Shown here piece after piece: positions 24,135-32,453 of a stretch of 64,000 bases of DNA (position 1 is its first letter; the number at the start of each line of letters is the position of its first letter). Location of the stretch: assembly GCF_031585635.1 (NCBI RefSeq), contig NZ_CP134196.1:248001-312000 (forward strand). The letters run 5' to 3'. The translations under genes were made by a program, and so were the position numbers. The notes under the pieces are model-generated. The model was not told where the DNA came from. It searched no databases and was given only the letters and a program-made list of their open reading frames with translations. This stretch comes from Paraburkholderia sp. FT54. Lineage in GTDB: Bacteria; Pseudomonadota; Gammaproteobacteria; Burkholderiales; Burkholderiaceae.

Positions 24135-24620
24135 ATGGCAAGAATCGAGGCAAAGCTGGCGGAAATGGGATTGACCTTGCCGCAGCCGCTACAGATGCCA
24201 GCAAACATCCGCATGTCATTGCCCTTCGCCTGGGTGCGCGTGAGCGGCACGCGCGCATTTGTCTCGGGCCACGTGCCGCTCAATGCCGACGGGACGATTG
24301 CGCAACCCGTCGGTAAAGTCGGCGCCGAAGTTTCGCCGGACGAAGGCTACGCGGCAGCACGCCTCGTAGCGCTCGCGCAATTGGCCAGTCTTCAGAAAGC
24401 GCTCGGCGACCTGGATCGCATTACAGCGTGGGTGCGCGTCTTTGCAATGATCAACGCAGCGCCAACTTTCGACCTGATGCCACGGATCGCAAATGGCTTC
24501 TCGGATTTGATCCTTGAGCTGTTTGGGCCGGACATTGGAACGCACGCGCGGTCAGCGGTCGGTGTGGCGCTCCCGCTCAACGTGCCTGTCGAATGCGAGG
24601 CCGAGGTCGAGTTTGACTGA
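24135..24620 (+). CDS. RidA family protein
   Basis: 161 residues of the RidA/YjgF/UK114 fold: RIEAKLAEMGLTLPQP, VSGHVPLNADGTIAQPVGKV, and the C-terminal SAVGVALPLNVPVECEAEVE. Classical RidA hydrolyses reactive enamines and imines using a C-terminal arginine in an R-x-A/C-V-x-V block; here the corresponding segment is ARSAVGVA. It lies 38 bp after the activator gene with a GAGGAG site, at the end of the nitrile hydratase operon, perhaps removing reactive by-products (inference). Confidence 0.85.
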   Translation: MARIEAKLAEMGLTLPQPLQMPANIRMSLPFAWVRVSGTRAFVSGHVPLNADGTIAQPVGKVGAEVSPDEGYAAARLVALAQLASLQKALGDLDRITAWVRVFAMINAAPTFDLMPRIANGFSDLILELFGPDIGTHARSAVGVALPLNVPVECEAEVEFD

Positions 24621-24626
24621 TCACGC

Positions 24627-24652
24627 CTCAAGGCGCCTTTACGCGCCTTGAG
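24627..24652. terminator. Terminator after the nitrile hydratase operon
   Basis: A perfect 10-bp stem (CTCAAGGCGC, loop CTTTAC, GCGCCTTGAG) begins 7 bp after the RidA stop and faces the convergent SRPBCC gene. There is no long T-run. Confidence 0.6.
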
Positions 24653-24679
24653 CAACGGAGCGAGCCTCTGCATGCGTCA

Positions 24680-25126
24680 TCAGTCGGGTATCTCGGGCTC
24701 GACCAGCTTCGCCAACTGAGCAAGCGACTCTTGCCAGCCGAGATAGCACATCTCCACCGGAATGACCTCAGGCACGCCCTCCTGCACAATGGTGAGTTCG
24801 GTTCCGCACGACACCTGCCGCAACGAAATGGTGGCTTGCATCTGGCCGGGCAGGTTCGGGTCGTCGAATCGGTCCGAGTAGCGAATCTTCTCGAACGGCA
24901 CCAGTTCGAGATACTCGCCGCCGAACGAGTGACTGTTGCCGGTGCCGAAGTTACGGAAAGACATCTTGTGGGTGCCGCCGACCTTCGCCTCCATGTGGTG
25001 GACCTGGCAGGTGAATCCGTAGGGAGGAAGCCACCTCACTATCGCATCGGGTTCGAGGAAGGCGCGGTAGATGCGTTCGGGCGTAGCGCGCAAGACGCGA
25101 TGGAGGTGGATGGTTCCAGTAGCCAT
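24680..25126 (-). CDS. SRPBCC / AHSA1-type lipid- or ligand-binding protein
   Basis: 148 residues of the START-like AHSA1 family: LHRVLRATPERIYRAFLEPD, IVRWLPPYGFTCQVHHMEAK, TISLRQVSCGTELTIVQEGV and the C-terminal YLGWQESLAQLAKLVEPEIP. These small proteins bind hydrophobic ligands or act on stress pathways; the ligand is unknown. The start ATG at 25126 is preceded by AAAGGAGAACACC, better than the upstream in-frame ATG at 25144. It stands alone between the nitrile hydratase and gallate operons. Confidence 0.85.
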   Translation of the reverse strand: MATGTIHLHRVLRATPERIYRAFLEPDAIVRWLPPYGFTCQVHHMEAKVGGTHKMSFRNFGTGNSHSFGGEYLELVPFEKIRYSDRFDDPNLPGQMQATISLRQVSCGTELTIVQEGVPEVIPVEMCYLGWQESLAQLAKLVEPEIPD

Positions 25127-25143
25127 GGTGTGTTCTCCTTTCA

Positions 25144-25335
25144 TTAGAGAAGTTGGACATACTCATACGACGATCCGGCGACGCCGGTATCGACATGGCT
25201 TAAGACCAGGAAAAACCCGCGGGCGTCGCGCAGTTCAGGTAAATCACACGCCTGGTCCCCATTTACTACCACGTCTACGATCTCTTCGTGCCGGCGCCGT
25301 GCGTTCGCGAGTTTGCGAATTCGATTCACCCCCAT
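25144..25335 (-). CDS. Possible small hypothetical protein (63 aa)
   Basis: A frame starting MGVNRIRKLANARRRHEEIV and ending SHVDTGVAGSSYEYVQLL, with a mixed hydrophobic/charged composition that looks protein-like rather than shadow-like. It sits 18 bp upstream of the SRPBCC gene on the same strand. No good ribosome-binding site is seen before the ATG. I do not recognise it. Confidence 0.3.
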   Translation of the reverse strand: MGVNRIRKLANARRRHEEIVDVVVNGDQACDLPELRDARGFFLVLSHVDTGVAGSSYEYVQLL

Positions 25336-25665
25336 CTGTTCTGTTTATCGCGATCTGAAAGAACTTCGCAACCGGTTCGCGGAGCGGAGGGAGTACGGGA
25401 TCCCGAAAGCGCTTTACGGGCGCGGCTTGCCGATATCGTCAGATCAGGCAAGAGCAAGCAGTACTGCACTTTTCGAGTCAGCTACTTGTGGTTTACCCGC
25501 CCTTCCTGCCAGACGATGCAATTAATACCTTTGTATCCCGAAACGCACACTCTCTACCCCGCCGCCACGAAGCGGCCCGGACGCAGTGCTTGCGCGGCGC
25601 TTTTGCACCCGCTATCCGAGTGTGCTGCGCCGGCGGTCTAAATGAGTTTTTGGAGGAGTACAGGT
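25336..25665. other. Promoter region of the gallate operon, 330 bp
   Basis: No gene is seen. Near 25525-25536 lies ATAC-CTTT-GTAT, a short inverted repeat of the ATAC/GTAT kind used by LysR regulators of aromatic catabolism, although the spacer is shorter than usual. No regulator gene adjoins the operon, so its controller must be elsewhere. TGGAGGAGTACAGGT gives galA a strong ribosome-binding site. Confidence 0.35.
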
Positions 25666-26967
25666 ATGGCACGGATCATTGGAGGCATCGCGGCCTCGCA
25701 CACACCAACCATCGGTTTTGCTTTCGATAAGAACAAGCGTGACGATCCCGTGTGGGCACCCATCTTCGAAAACTTCGCACCGCTGGCCGGCTGGCTCGCC
25801 GACAAGCGTCCTGATGTGCTGCTGGTCATCTACAACGACCACGTCACTTCGTTTTTTTTCGACCACTATTCCGCGTTCACGCTAGGCGTGGGACCCGAAT
25901 GGAGCGTGGCGGACGAAGGGGGCGGCGCACGCGATCTGCCGCCCATCAAAGGGCATCCGGAGTTGGCCGCGCACATCGGCACCTCGCTCATGACCGATGA
26001 GTTCGACATGTCGTTCTTTCAGAACAAGGCGCTCGATCATGGCTGCTTTTCGCCGCTGTCCATGCTGTGCCCGCACAAGCCCGAATGGCCGGTGAAACTG
26101 GTGCCGCTGCAGATGGGCGTGCTGCAACTGCCGGTTCCGAGTGCGCGGCGCTTTTACAAGCTTGGGCAGGCACTGAGACGTGCCATCGAGAGCTACCCGG
26201 AAGATCTCAAAGTCGCGATCGTCGCAACGGGTGGTCTGTCGCACCAGGTGCACGGAGAGCGCGCGGGTTTCAATAACACGGAATGGGACCAGCGCTTTCT
26301 CGATCTCTTCGAGAACGATCCCGAGCAACTGGCCGACATGACAATTGCCGAATACGCGGAACTCGGCGGCTTCGAAGGCGCGGAAGTGATCATGTGGCTG
26401 ACGATGCGAGGCGCACTGTCGTCCAACGTCGTTTGCAAACATCGCAGTTACTACCTGCCGTCGATGGCAGGCATCGCGACCGCGATCTACGAGGGCGAAG
26501 AGAATGAGACGAAGCCTTCCGTCGTCGAACGCCACCGGCAGCGGATGGCGGTTCAACTCACCGATGTCGGGAAGCTCGAAGGTACCTATCCATTCACCAT
26601 CGAAGTGGCCGTGAGGGCCTATCGAATCAACGATTACCTTCATCGGATGGTCGAGCCGGCTCATCGCGAAGCGTTCCTGAACGATGCGGAAGCGAGCTTC
26701 GAAGCGGCGGGGTTGAGCGACGAAGAGCGGGACTTGATCCGCCGTCGCGACTGGCGCGGTCTGCTCCACTACGGTGTGATCTTTTTCATGCTCGAAAAAC
26801 TCGGCGCCGTGGCCGGCGTTTCGAATCTGCACATCTACGCCGCCATGCGCGGAGAAACGCTGGAGGCTTTCCAACGCACCCGCAATGCGCCCGGCGCACT
26901 GTACTCGGTGGCGGGGAAAACCGCCGGCAAGCTGGATTGGGACAACGCGGAAAAAGGCAGGAGCTGA
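25666..26967 (+). CDS. galA: Gallate dioxygenase (extradiol, LigAB-type fusion)
   Basis: 433 residues, the length of gallate dioxygenases, in which a LigB-like catalytic domain is fused to a C-terminal LigA-like domain. Fe(II) ligands are visible: His12 (AASHTPT), His59 (YNDH) and a distal acid. His193 in GGLSHQVHG is the likely base. It opens gallate to 4-oxalomesaconate. The LigA-like part starts near residue 320 (RINDYLHRMVEPAHREAF; RRDWRGLLHYGVIFFMLEKL). A protocatechuate 4,5-dioxygenase would have two separate subunits, so gallate is the better call. First gene of the operon. Confidence 0.92.
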   Translation: MARIIGGIAASHTPTIGFAFDKNKRDDPVWAPIFENFAPLAGWLADKRPDVLLVIYNDHVTSFFFDHYSAFTLGVGPEWSVADEGGGARDLPPIKGHPELAAHIGTSLMTDEFDMSFFQNKALDHGCFSPLSMLCPHKPEWPVKLVPLQMGVLQLPVPSARRFYKLGQALRRAIESYPEDLKVAIVATGGLSHQVHGERAGFNNTEWDQRFLDLFENDPEQLADMTIAEYAELGGFEGAEVIMWLTMRGALSSNVVCKHRSYYLPSMAGIATAIYEGEENETKPSVVERHRQRMAVQLTDVGKLEGTYPFTIEVAVRAYRINDYLHRMVEPAHREAFLNDAEASFEAAGLSDEERDLIRRRDWRGLLHYGVIFFMLEKLGAVAGVSNLHIYAAMRGETLEAFQRTRNAPGALYSVAGKTAGKLDWDNAEKGRS

Positions 26968-27094
26968 AGACGAAGTACTGCGCCGATACATCCGCCGCGA
27001 GGCGTAGTGTCGGACTCGAACAAAGCGCGGCATGACGGCAAACAACACAGGCAACTACGTCAGTACGCCAAAGCAAGGAGACAGGAGTAAATCG

Positions 27095-28444
27095 ATGACA
27101 AACGGAAAGACGATCGACATTAAGGCGTTTATCGACGAGCGGGCCATCTCGGCCTACCAGTGGCTATTGGTGGCGCTGTGCTTTCTCATCGTGACAGCCG
27201 ACGGCATGGACGTCGCGATCATGGGCTTTGTGGCGCCCTCAATCATTCACGACTGGGGGATTTCACGCCCCGCATTTGGTCTCGTGATGAGTGCGGCACC
27301 GCTCGGTCTCGTGATCGGCGCGTTGGCGGCAGGTCCGGCTTCGGATCGTGTCGGGCGCAAGTGGGTTCTGATTACGTCGGTTTTTCTCTTCGGCATTTTC
27401 ACCATCGCGACGGCATTCACTCACTCGCCCATGGAAATGGCGGTGCTTCGGTTGCTGACCGGTATCGGCCTTGGCGCCGCGATGCCTAACACGACGACGC
27501 TTCTGTCCGAGTACGCACCTCAGCGCAAGCGTTCGCTGATGATCACGATCATGTTCACCGGTTTCAATCTGGGTTCGGCGCTGATCGGCTTTGCGGCCGG
27601 CTCGCTGATTCCTGTCCATGGCTGGCGTTCGGTTCTGATTTTCGGTGGCGCTTTGCCGTTGGCGCTGATCCCGTTGCAAGTGTGGCTGCTGCCGGAATCC
27701 GCCCGCCTGCTCGCGGTGCGTGGCGCGTCGCCTGCGCGTATCGGCGCCGTTCTCGGCCGGGTATGCGGTGCGCGCTTTACGGGCGGCGAGGTGTTCGTTT
27801 CCAACGAACCGCCGCTGCCCACGCGCAAGCCAATCGGCGTGCTCTTCTCGCATGGCTATGGCTTCATGACGGCGGCGCTTTGGGTGACCTATTTCATGGG
27901 TCTGCTCGTCATCTATCTGCTGACGGGCTGGCTGCCCACGTTGATGAAAGACGCGGGTTTGACAGTCACATCGGCCTCTAACGTCACGGCGATGTTCCAG
28001 ATCGGCGGAACGATCGGCGCCATTCTTGTGGGTTGGGTGATGGACAAGGTGCGGCCGGCGCGGGTGATCAGCGCGGCTTACCTCGGCGGCGCGCTGTGCG
28101 TTCTCGCACTCGCATGGATCGGCGCGTTGTCGTCGTCGCTGGCCTTGCTGGTATTCGCGGCGGGTTTCTGCATGAGCGGCGCGCAGACGGGGTTGAATGC
28201 GTTCGCGCCTGGCCGTTACCCGACGGTTGCGCGTGCCACCGGCGTGAGCTGGATGCTGGGTATGGGTCGCTTCGGCAGCATCTTCGGCTCCGCCATAGGC
28301 GGCGCGCTGCTCGGACTCGGCTGGCAGTTCGGCGCGATTCTCGCGATGTTGGCCGTGCCCGCAACGCTGGCTGCACTCTCCATCATGGTGGCCCAACGGA
28401 CGAGAACCGCCGAGCCGGCACCGCAGCCGACAGTTGCACACTGA
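27095..28444 (+). CDS. galT: Aromatic acid MFS transporter, AAHS family (probable gallate uptake)
   Basis: 449 residues, 12 helices, aromatic acid:H+ symporter family. The family motif DGMDVAIMGFVAPSI in helix 1 carries the essential Asp pattern (DGxD), and loop 2-3 has ASDRVGRKWVLI. The start ATG at 27095 has AAGGAGACAGGAG upstream. By position between the gallate dioxygenase and hydratase genes it most likely imports gallate, as GalT does in Pseudomonas putida. A 12-bp hairpin follows before the next gene. Confidence 0.88.
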   Translation: MTNGKTIDIKAFIDERAISAYQWLLVALCFLIVTADGMDVAIMGFVAPSIIHDWGISRPAFGLVMSAAPLGLVIGALAAGPASDRVGRKWVLITSVFLFGIFTIATAFTHSPMEMAVLRLLTGIGLGAAMPNTTTLLSEYAPQRKRSLMITIMFTGFNLGSALIGFAAGSLIPVHGWRSVLIFGGALPLALIPLQVWLLPESARLLAVRGASPARIGAVLGRVCGARFTGGEVFVSNEPPLPTRKPIGVLFSHGYGFMTAALWVTYFMGLLVIYLLTGWLPTLMKDAGLTVTSASNVTAMFQIGGTIGAILVGWVMDKVRPARVISAAYLGGALCVLALAWIGALSSSLALLVFAAGFCMSGAQTGLNAFAPGRYPTVARATGVSWMLGMGRFGSIFGSAIGGALLGLGWQFGAILAMLAVPATLAALSIMVAQRTRTAEPAPQPTVAH

Positions 28445-28452
28445 GCAAGTCA

Positions 28453-28482
28453 TCGGGCGATGCCATTCGCGGCATCGCCCGA
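28453..28482 (+). terminator. Intra-operon hairpin between transporter and hydratase genes
   Basis: TCGGGCGATGCC, loop ATTCGC, GGCATCGCCCGA: a perfect 12-bp stem 9 bp after galT and 27 bp before the hydratase start. No T-run follows (GAAATGAA). It may attenuate or protect the mRNA so that transporter and enzymes are made in different amounts. Confidence 0.5.
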
Positions 28483-28509
28483 GAAATGAATCAACTGTCT
28501 GGAGCAAGG

Positions 28510-29535
28510 ATGATCATCGATATTCACGGCCACTATACGACGGCGCCCAAGGCGCTGGAGCAGTGGCGCAACCGCCAGATCGCCGGCATCAACAACCCTT
28601 CCGGAATGCCCAAGGTCTCTGAGTTGCAGATCGGCGACGACGAGTTGTGCGAATCGATCGAAAGCAACCAGTTGCGGTTGATGCGCGAGCGCGGCCTCGA
28701 TCTCACCATCTTCAGCCCGCGCGCCAGCTTCATGGCGCATCACATCGGCGATTTTCAGGTCTCCAGTACATGGGCGGCGATCTGCAACGAGTTGTGTTTC
28801 CGTGTGAGCCAACTGTTTCCCGACCACTTCATTCCGGCTGCGATGCTTCCGCAAAGCCCCGGCGTGGATGTCGCCACCTGTATTCCCGAACTCGTCAAAT
28901 GCGTGGAGCAGTACGGCAACGTGGCGATCAATCTCAACCCGGATCCGTCGGGCGGTCACTGGACCAGTCTGCCGCTGTCCGATCGCTACTGGTATCCGAT
29001 CTACGAGAAGATGGTCGAGTACGACATCCCCGCGATGATCCACGTGAGTACGAGCTGCAATGCGTGCTTCCACACGACGGGCGCGCACTACCTGAACGCC
29101 GATACCACCGCGTTCATGCAGTGCCTCACGTCGGACCTGTTCCGCGATTTTCCGAGCTTGCGCTTTGTGATTCCGCATGGGGGCGGCGCGGTGCCCTATC
29201 ACTGGGGGCGTTTTCGCGGACTCGCGCAGGAACTCAAGAAGCCGCTGCTGAAAGATCATCTGCTCAACAACGTCTTCTTCGATACCTGCGTTTATCACCA
29301 GCCGGGCATCGATCTGCTGACGCGCGTAATTCCGGTCGACAACATTCTGTTCGCCAGCGAGATGATCGGCGCCGTGCGTGGCATCGATCCGGAGACGGGC
29401 AGCTATTTCGACGACACGAAGCGCTATATCGAGGCCGCGCATATCGATGCGGATGAGCGGTACAAGATCTACGAGGGCAACGCGCGCCGCGTCTATCCGC
29501 GCCTCGACGCAGCTTTGAAAACGAAGGGGCATTGA
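28510..29535 (+). CDS. ligJ: 4-oxalomesaconate hydratase, LigJ type (amidohydrolase fold)
   Basis: 341 residues of the amidohydrolase superfamily (COG2159-like). [20 protein letters not shown] holds the HxH metal motif; [25 protein letters not shown] and [17 protein letters not shown] follow in family order. LigJ hydrates 4-oxalomesaconate to 4-carboxy-4-hydroxy-2-oxoadipate. Pseudomonas GalB does the same job with an unrelated PIG-L-like fold, so this operon combines a gallate-specific dioxygenase with a protocatechuate-branch-type hydratase. The aldolase gene follows at once. Confidence 0.88.
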   Translation: MIIDIHGHYTTAPKALEQWRNRQIAGINNPSGMPKVSELQIGDDELCESIESNQLRLMRERGLDLTIFSPRASFMAHHIGDFQVSSTWAAICNELCFRVSQLFPDHFIPAAMLPQSPGVDVATCIPELVKCVEQYGNVAINLNPDPSGGHWTSLPLSDRYWYPIYEKMVEYDIPAMIHVSTSCNACFHTTGAHYLNADTTAFMQCLTSDLFRDFPSLRFVIPHGGGAVPYHWGRFRGLAQELKKPLLKDHLLNNVFFDTCVYHQPGIDLLTRVIPVDNILFASEMIGAVRGIDPETGSYFDDTKRYIEAAHIDADERYKIYEGNARRVYPRLDAALKTKGH

Positions 29536-29537
29536 TT

Positions 29538-30221
29538 ATGTATCAACTCGGTGTGGTGTATCGCAACATTCAGCGAGCAGACGGCGACGTCGCCGCGAAA
29601 CTCGGTGGTCTCGGGAGCGCCACCGTGCACGAGGCAATGGGCCGCGTCGGTCTGCTCAAGCCTTATATGCGCCCGATCTATACCGGTGCACGTGCCCACG
29701 GCACGGCCGTCACGGTCCTGCTGCAGCCCGGCGACAACTGGATGCTGCACGTCGCGGCGGAACAGATTCAGCCTGGCGATATGGTCATTGCCGGCGTCAC
29801 GGCCGATTGCACGGATGGTTATTTCGGCGACCTGCTGGCGACGAGCTTCAAGGCGCGTGGCGCGCAAGGTCTCGTCATCGATGCCGGCGTGCGCGACGTG
29901 AGCGTGCTGGCCGAGATGAAGTTCCCGGTATGGAGCAAGGCGATCTCGGCTAAAGGGACGGTCAAGGCGACCCTCGGTTCGGTGAACATTCCTGTGGTAT
30001 GCGCCGGGGCGCTGGTGAATCCGGGCGACGTGATCGTGGCGGATGAAGACGGAGTGGTCGTGGTCCCCGCGGCGTCGGCGCGAAAGGTGCTCGACAAGGC
30101 GGCGGCGCGCGAAGCCAATGAAGGCGAGAAACGGGCGAAGCTGGCCGCCGGCGTGCTGGGTCTCGACATGTACAGCATGCGTGAACCGTTGCGACAAGCT
30201 GGGCTGCGATACATCGATTGA
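29538..30221 (+). CDS. galC: 4-carboxy-4-hydroxy-2-oxoadipate aldolase
   Basis: 227 residues of the class II HMG/CHA aldolase (RraA-fold) family; LigK is the other common name. Family blocks: [64 protein letters not shown] (phosphate and Mg site, R-D pair) and [17 protein letters not shown]. It splits the hydrated product to pyruvate and oxaloacetate, the end of the pathway. The ATG at 29538 follows the hydratase stop by 2 bp, so the two are coupled. Confidence 0.92.
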   Translation: MYQLGVVYRNIQRADGDVAAKLGGLGSATVHEAMGRVGLLKPYMRPIYTGARAHGTAVTVLLQPGDNWMLHVAAEQIQPGDMVIAGVTADCTDGYFGDLLATSFKARGAQGLVIDAGVRDVSVLAEMKFPVWSKAISAKGTVKATLGSVNIPVVCAGALVNPGDVIVADEDGVVVVPAASARKVLDKAAAREANEGEKRAKLAAGVLGLDMYSMREPLRQAGLRYID

Positions 30222-30235
30222 GTGGGGCAGTGGAC

Positions 30236-30943
30236 ATGGTCGACGATCAAACCATGAGCAAGCAGCTCACCGGCATCTCGTCGATGGCCACCCGTGCTGT
30301 GCTCGCCGAGTTGGTCCAGAAGTATGAGCGGCAAGCGGGGCAACCGGTTGTCATCAAGTCTGTGGGTGGTGTCGATGCCGCCCGTCGCGTGGAGAGCGGC
30401 GAGCCATTCGACTTTGTCGTACTCGCCGCCGATGCGATTGATCGGCTGGAGGCCGCCGGCCGCGTCGTTTCGGGCAGTCGGGTCGATATCGCCCGTTCGG
30501 GGGTGGCGATTGCGGTAGCAGCCGGTGCGCCGCCGCCCGATATTGGCACGGAAGCGGCGCTTCGCGACGCGGTGCTTGCCGCGCGCAATGTCGGGTATTC
30601 GACGGGGCCCAGCGGTTCACACCTGAGCCGCCTGTTCGAGCGTTGGGGCATTGCTGACGTGGTTGCGCCCCGGATCGTGCAGGCCCCGCCGGGTGTTCCG
30701 GTCGGTGCACTTATCGCCCGCGGGGACGTCGAGTTGGGTTTTCAGCAGTTGAGCGAACTCATGCACTTGCCGGGAATCGATGTCGTCGGCCCAGTGCCCG
30801 CGGAAGTTCAGATCGTCACCGTCTTTTCAGCCGGCATATGTCAAGCATCGGGGAAGAAGGAAGTCGCGATGGCGTTCCTCTCTTTTCTGGCTTCCTCACA
30901 GTGCGATGCCGCCAAGCTGGGTCAGGGGATGGAGCCTGCATAA
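30236..30943 (+). CDS. ModA-like substrate-binding-fold protein without signal peptide
   Basis: About 235 residues. The fold is that of the molybdate-type periplasmic binding proteins (PBP2): LAELVQKYERQAGQPVVIKS, then SVGGVDAARRVESGEPFDFV, VLAADAIDRL, YSTGPSGSHLSRLFERWG and MAFLSFLASSQCDA. It starts directly with MSKQLTGISSMATRAVLAEL, with no hydrophobic leader, so it should stay in the cytoplasm. No ABC permease or ATPase is nearby. It ends the gallate operon in a place where other clusters carry the 4-oxalomesaconate tautomerase. A sensor or an enzyme role is possible; neither can be shown here. Confidence 0.75.
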   Translation: MVDDQTMSKQLTGISSMATRAVLAELVQKYERQAGQPVVIKSVGGVDAARRVESGEPFDFVVLAADAIDRLEAAGRVVSGSRVDIARSGVAIAVAAGAPPPDIGTEAALRDAVLAARNVGYSTGPSGSHLSRLFERWGIADVVAPRIVQAPPGVPVGALIARGDVELGFQQLSELMHLPGIDVVGPVPAEVQIVTVFSAGICQASGKKEVAMAFLSFLASSQCDAAKLGQGMEPA

Positions 30944-30955
30944 ATACTGAAGGCG

Positions 30956-31207
30956 TCATTGCTCCTTTTTTTGCGCCTGCGCAGCGATCATCCAGCAGAC
31001 CACCGCACCCGCAGCCCAGCCACATGCGAACATCAGTTCGAGATCGAACAGGCTTTGGAAATTCTCCGCGTTTTCGTAACGGCACGTTTGATGGGTTCGG
31101 AACTGAATGCAACCCGTTTGAGCGTCCTGGAACACGACAAATAGTTTATACAGACCGAACATTGTGAATGACAGCGCTAGAAGCGCGAGTTTCTTTGATT
31201 TTTTCAT
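30956..31207 (-). CDS. Small inner-membrane protein
   Basis: 83 residues beginning MKKSKKLALLALSFTMFGLY, with one N-terminal helix, a short soluble loop holding Cys pairs (AQTGCIQFRTHQTCRYENAE) and a second helix (LMFACGWAAGAVVCWMIAA). Two membrane spans with an extracytoplasmic disulfide loop is the simplest reading. Function unknown. It converges with the gallate operon, with 13 bp between the ends. Confidence 0.6.
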   Translation of the reverse strand: MKKSKKLALLALSFTMFGLYKLFVVFQDAQTGCIQFRTHQTCRYENAENFQSLFDLELMFACGWAAGAVVCWMIAAQAQKKEQ

Positions 31208-31481
31208 CGCATGTTCTGTTGGGTCGGTTTGACAAGATACCAATTGTCAGCGATGTACACGCGCTGATTTGACCTATTCGACCTGTCGCGGGAAATCGGA
31301 CACAAGGAGCCGATATGCCCGGGTTCGATATCGCCATTGTGCCCGCGTAATGGCTCACAGCTATCCGCCGCCGTTGACGAACGCCAACGCTTGACGCGCA
31401 CACGATCTCGGTGCTTATATTCATTGAGCGAGGTAGTCGCTACCGCCTATTGCGCGGCCATATGAAACGGGACTGGAATCG
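31208..31481. other. Intergenic region, 274 bp
   Basis: Holds the promoters of the small membrane protein (minus) and the DUF1801 gene (plus). An open minus-strand frame crosses it but lacks a ribosome-binding site and motif. Nothing else is seen. Confidence 0.4.
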
Positions 31482-31919
31482 ATGAATAAAGATCCAATAG
31501 ATGCATCGGAACGTATTGACGAGTTGATCGCCGGATTAACGGACTGGCGTGGCAAGACGTTCGCCAGCGTCCGCAAGATCATCCTTGAGGCGGACCCGGA
31601 GATAATCGAGGAATGGAAGTGGATGGGAAGCCCGGTATGGTCTCGCGACGGCATGATCGCGGTCGCCAACGCGCACAAAGGGAAGGTGAAGCTCACCTTT
31701 GCGCACGGGGCGGGCATCGAGGACCCTGACAAGCTCTTCAACGCCGGTCTCGAAGGCAATGCGCGACGGGCGATCGATTTTCTCGAGGGCGATAAGATCG
31801 ATGCGCGCGCGCTAAAAAGTCTCGTTCGGGCAGCTATCGCGTATAACCGGACCCATTTGAAGAAGAACAAAGCGCCCGCGAGTACGCGAGCGAAAACAGA
31901 CAAAAGCAAAGAGACGTGA
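31482..31919 (+). CDS. DUF1801 domain protein
   Basis: 145 residues. The DUF1801 (YdhG-like) fold is shown by LIAGLTDWRGKTFASVRKII, then EADPEIIEEWKWMGSPVWSR, KVKLTFAHGAGIEDPDKLFN and a basic Lys/Thr-rich tail. The family has a small frataxin-like fold of unknown function; some members sit near iron or DNA metabolism genes, which does not help here. It stands alone. Confidence 0.8.
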   Translation: MNKDPIDASERIDELIAGLTDWRGKTFASVRKIILEADPEIIEEWKWMGSPVWSRDGMIAVANAHKGKVKLTFAHGAGIEDPDKLFNAGLEGNARRAIDFLEGDKIDARALKSLVRAAIAYNRTHLKKNKAPASTRAKTDKSKET

Positions 31920-32086
31920 AGGTATGGCCATCGGCTACCTGGCGCGGCGAAACATGGCGCAGCTATGCGCCAGCGCGAGTCGTTATATTCACACTGGACT
32001 CCACCAGACAGACCCGTTAGTCTGAGAACATTGCACGACGCAGTCCTGGCGATGCAGTTCCTAGCCGACAACGTGGGAGCCGAAAC

Positions 32087-32398
32087 ATGGAAGTGAGCAC
32101 GGAAGCGCTTGTTGACATGCTGCGAGAAGTCGAAGCCGACGACCCGATCGACTACGCCGACCTTCCTTTCGGAGAGCAGGAGCTCAGGCGCCTTGTCATG
32201 ACCTCGCTCGTCGAGCGCCACCACCAGGTCGAGGCCGGCAACATGTCGGTGTCCGACATCCATGCGCTGTACCTCCTGAGCACCGCCAAGCTGGTTCTTG
32301 AAAACACGGTGCTCCACGCAAGGCTGCTGCTGCTCCAGGGGCAGCAGATCGATATGCAGTCTCTGCTGGCTCCGTTCACGCTCAAGGGCAAACCATAG
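32087..32398 (+). CDS. Hypothetical helical protein (103 aa)
   Basis: 103 residues, acidic at the start (MEVSTEALVDMLREVEADDP) and helical after, with HALYLLSTAKLVLENTVLHA and a hydrophobic LLLLQGQQIDMQSLLAPF tail. It is soluble, with no signal peptide. I do not recognise the family. GGGAGCCGAAAC precedes the ATG. A short GC hairpin (32414-32429, GCCCC/GGGGC) follows the stop. Confidence 0.65.
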   Translation: MEVSTEALVDMLREVEADDPIDYADLPFGEQELRRLVMTSLVERHHQVEAGNMSVSDIHALYLLSTAKLVLENTVLHARLLLLQGQQIDMQSLLAPFTLKGKP

Positions 32399-32453
32399 AC
32401 CGGGCAAGGAAGGGCCCCAATAACGGGGCGAACTACCTCATCAAACCAGTCCG

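Noticed and set aside
28033..28509. Long in-frame extension of the LigJ-type hydratase into the transporter gene
   Set aside because: It is an Arg-rich shadow frame of the transporter; MIIDIHGHY at 28510 is the expected family start.
31146..31424. 92-codon minus frame upstream of the small membrane protein
   Set aside because: No ribosome-binding site; it overlaps the start of the membrane-protein gene in another frame and shows no motif.
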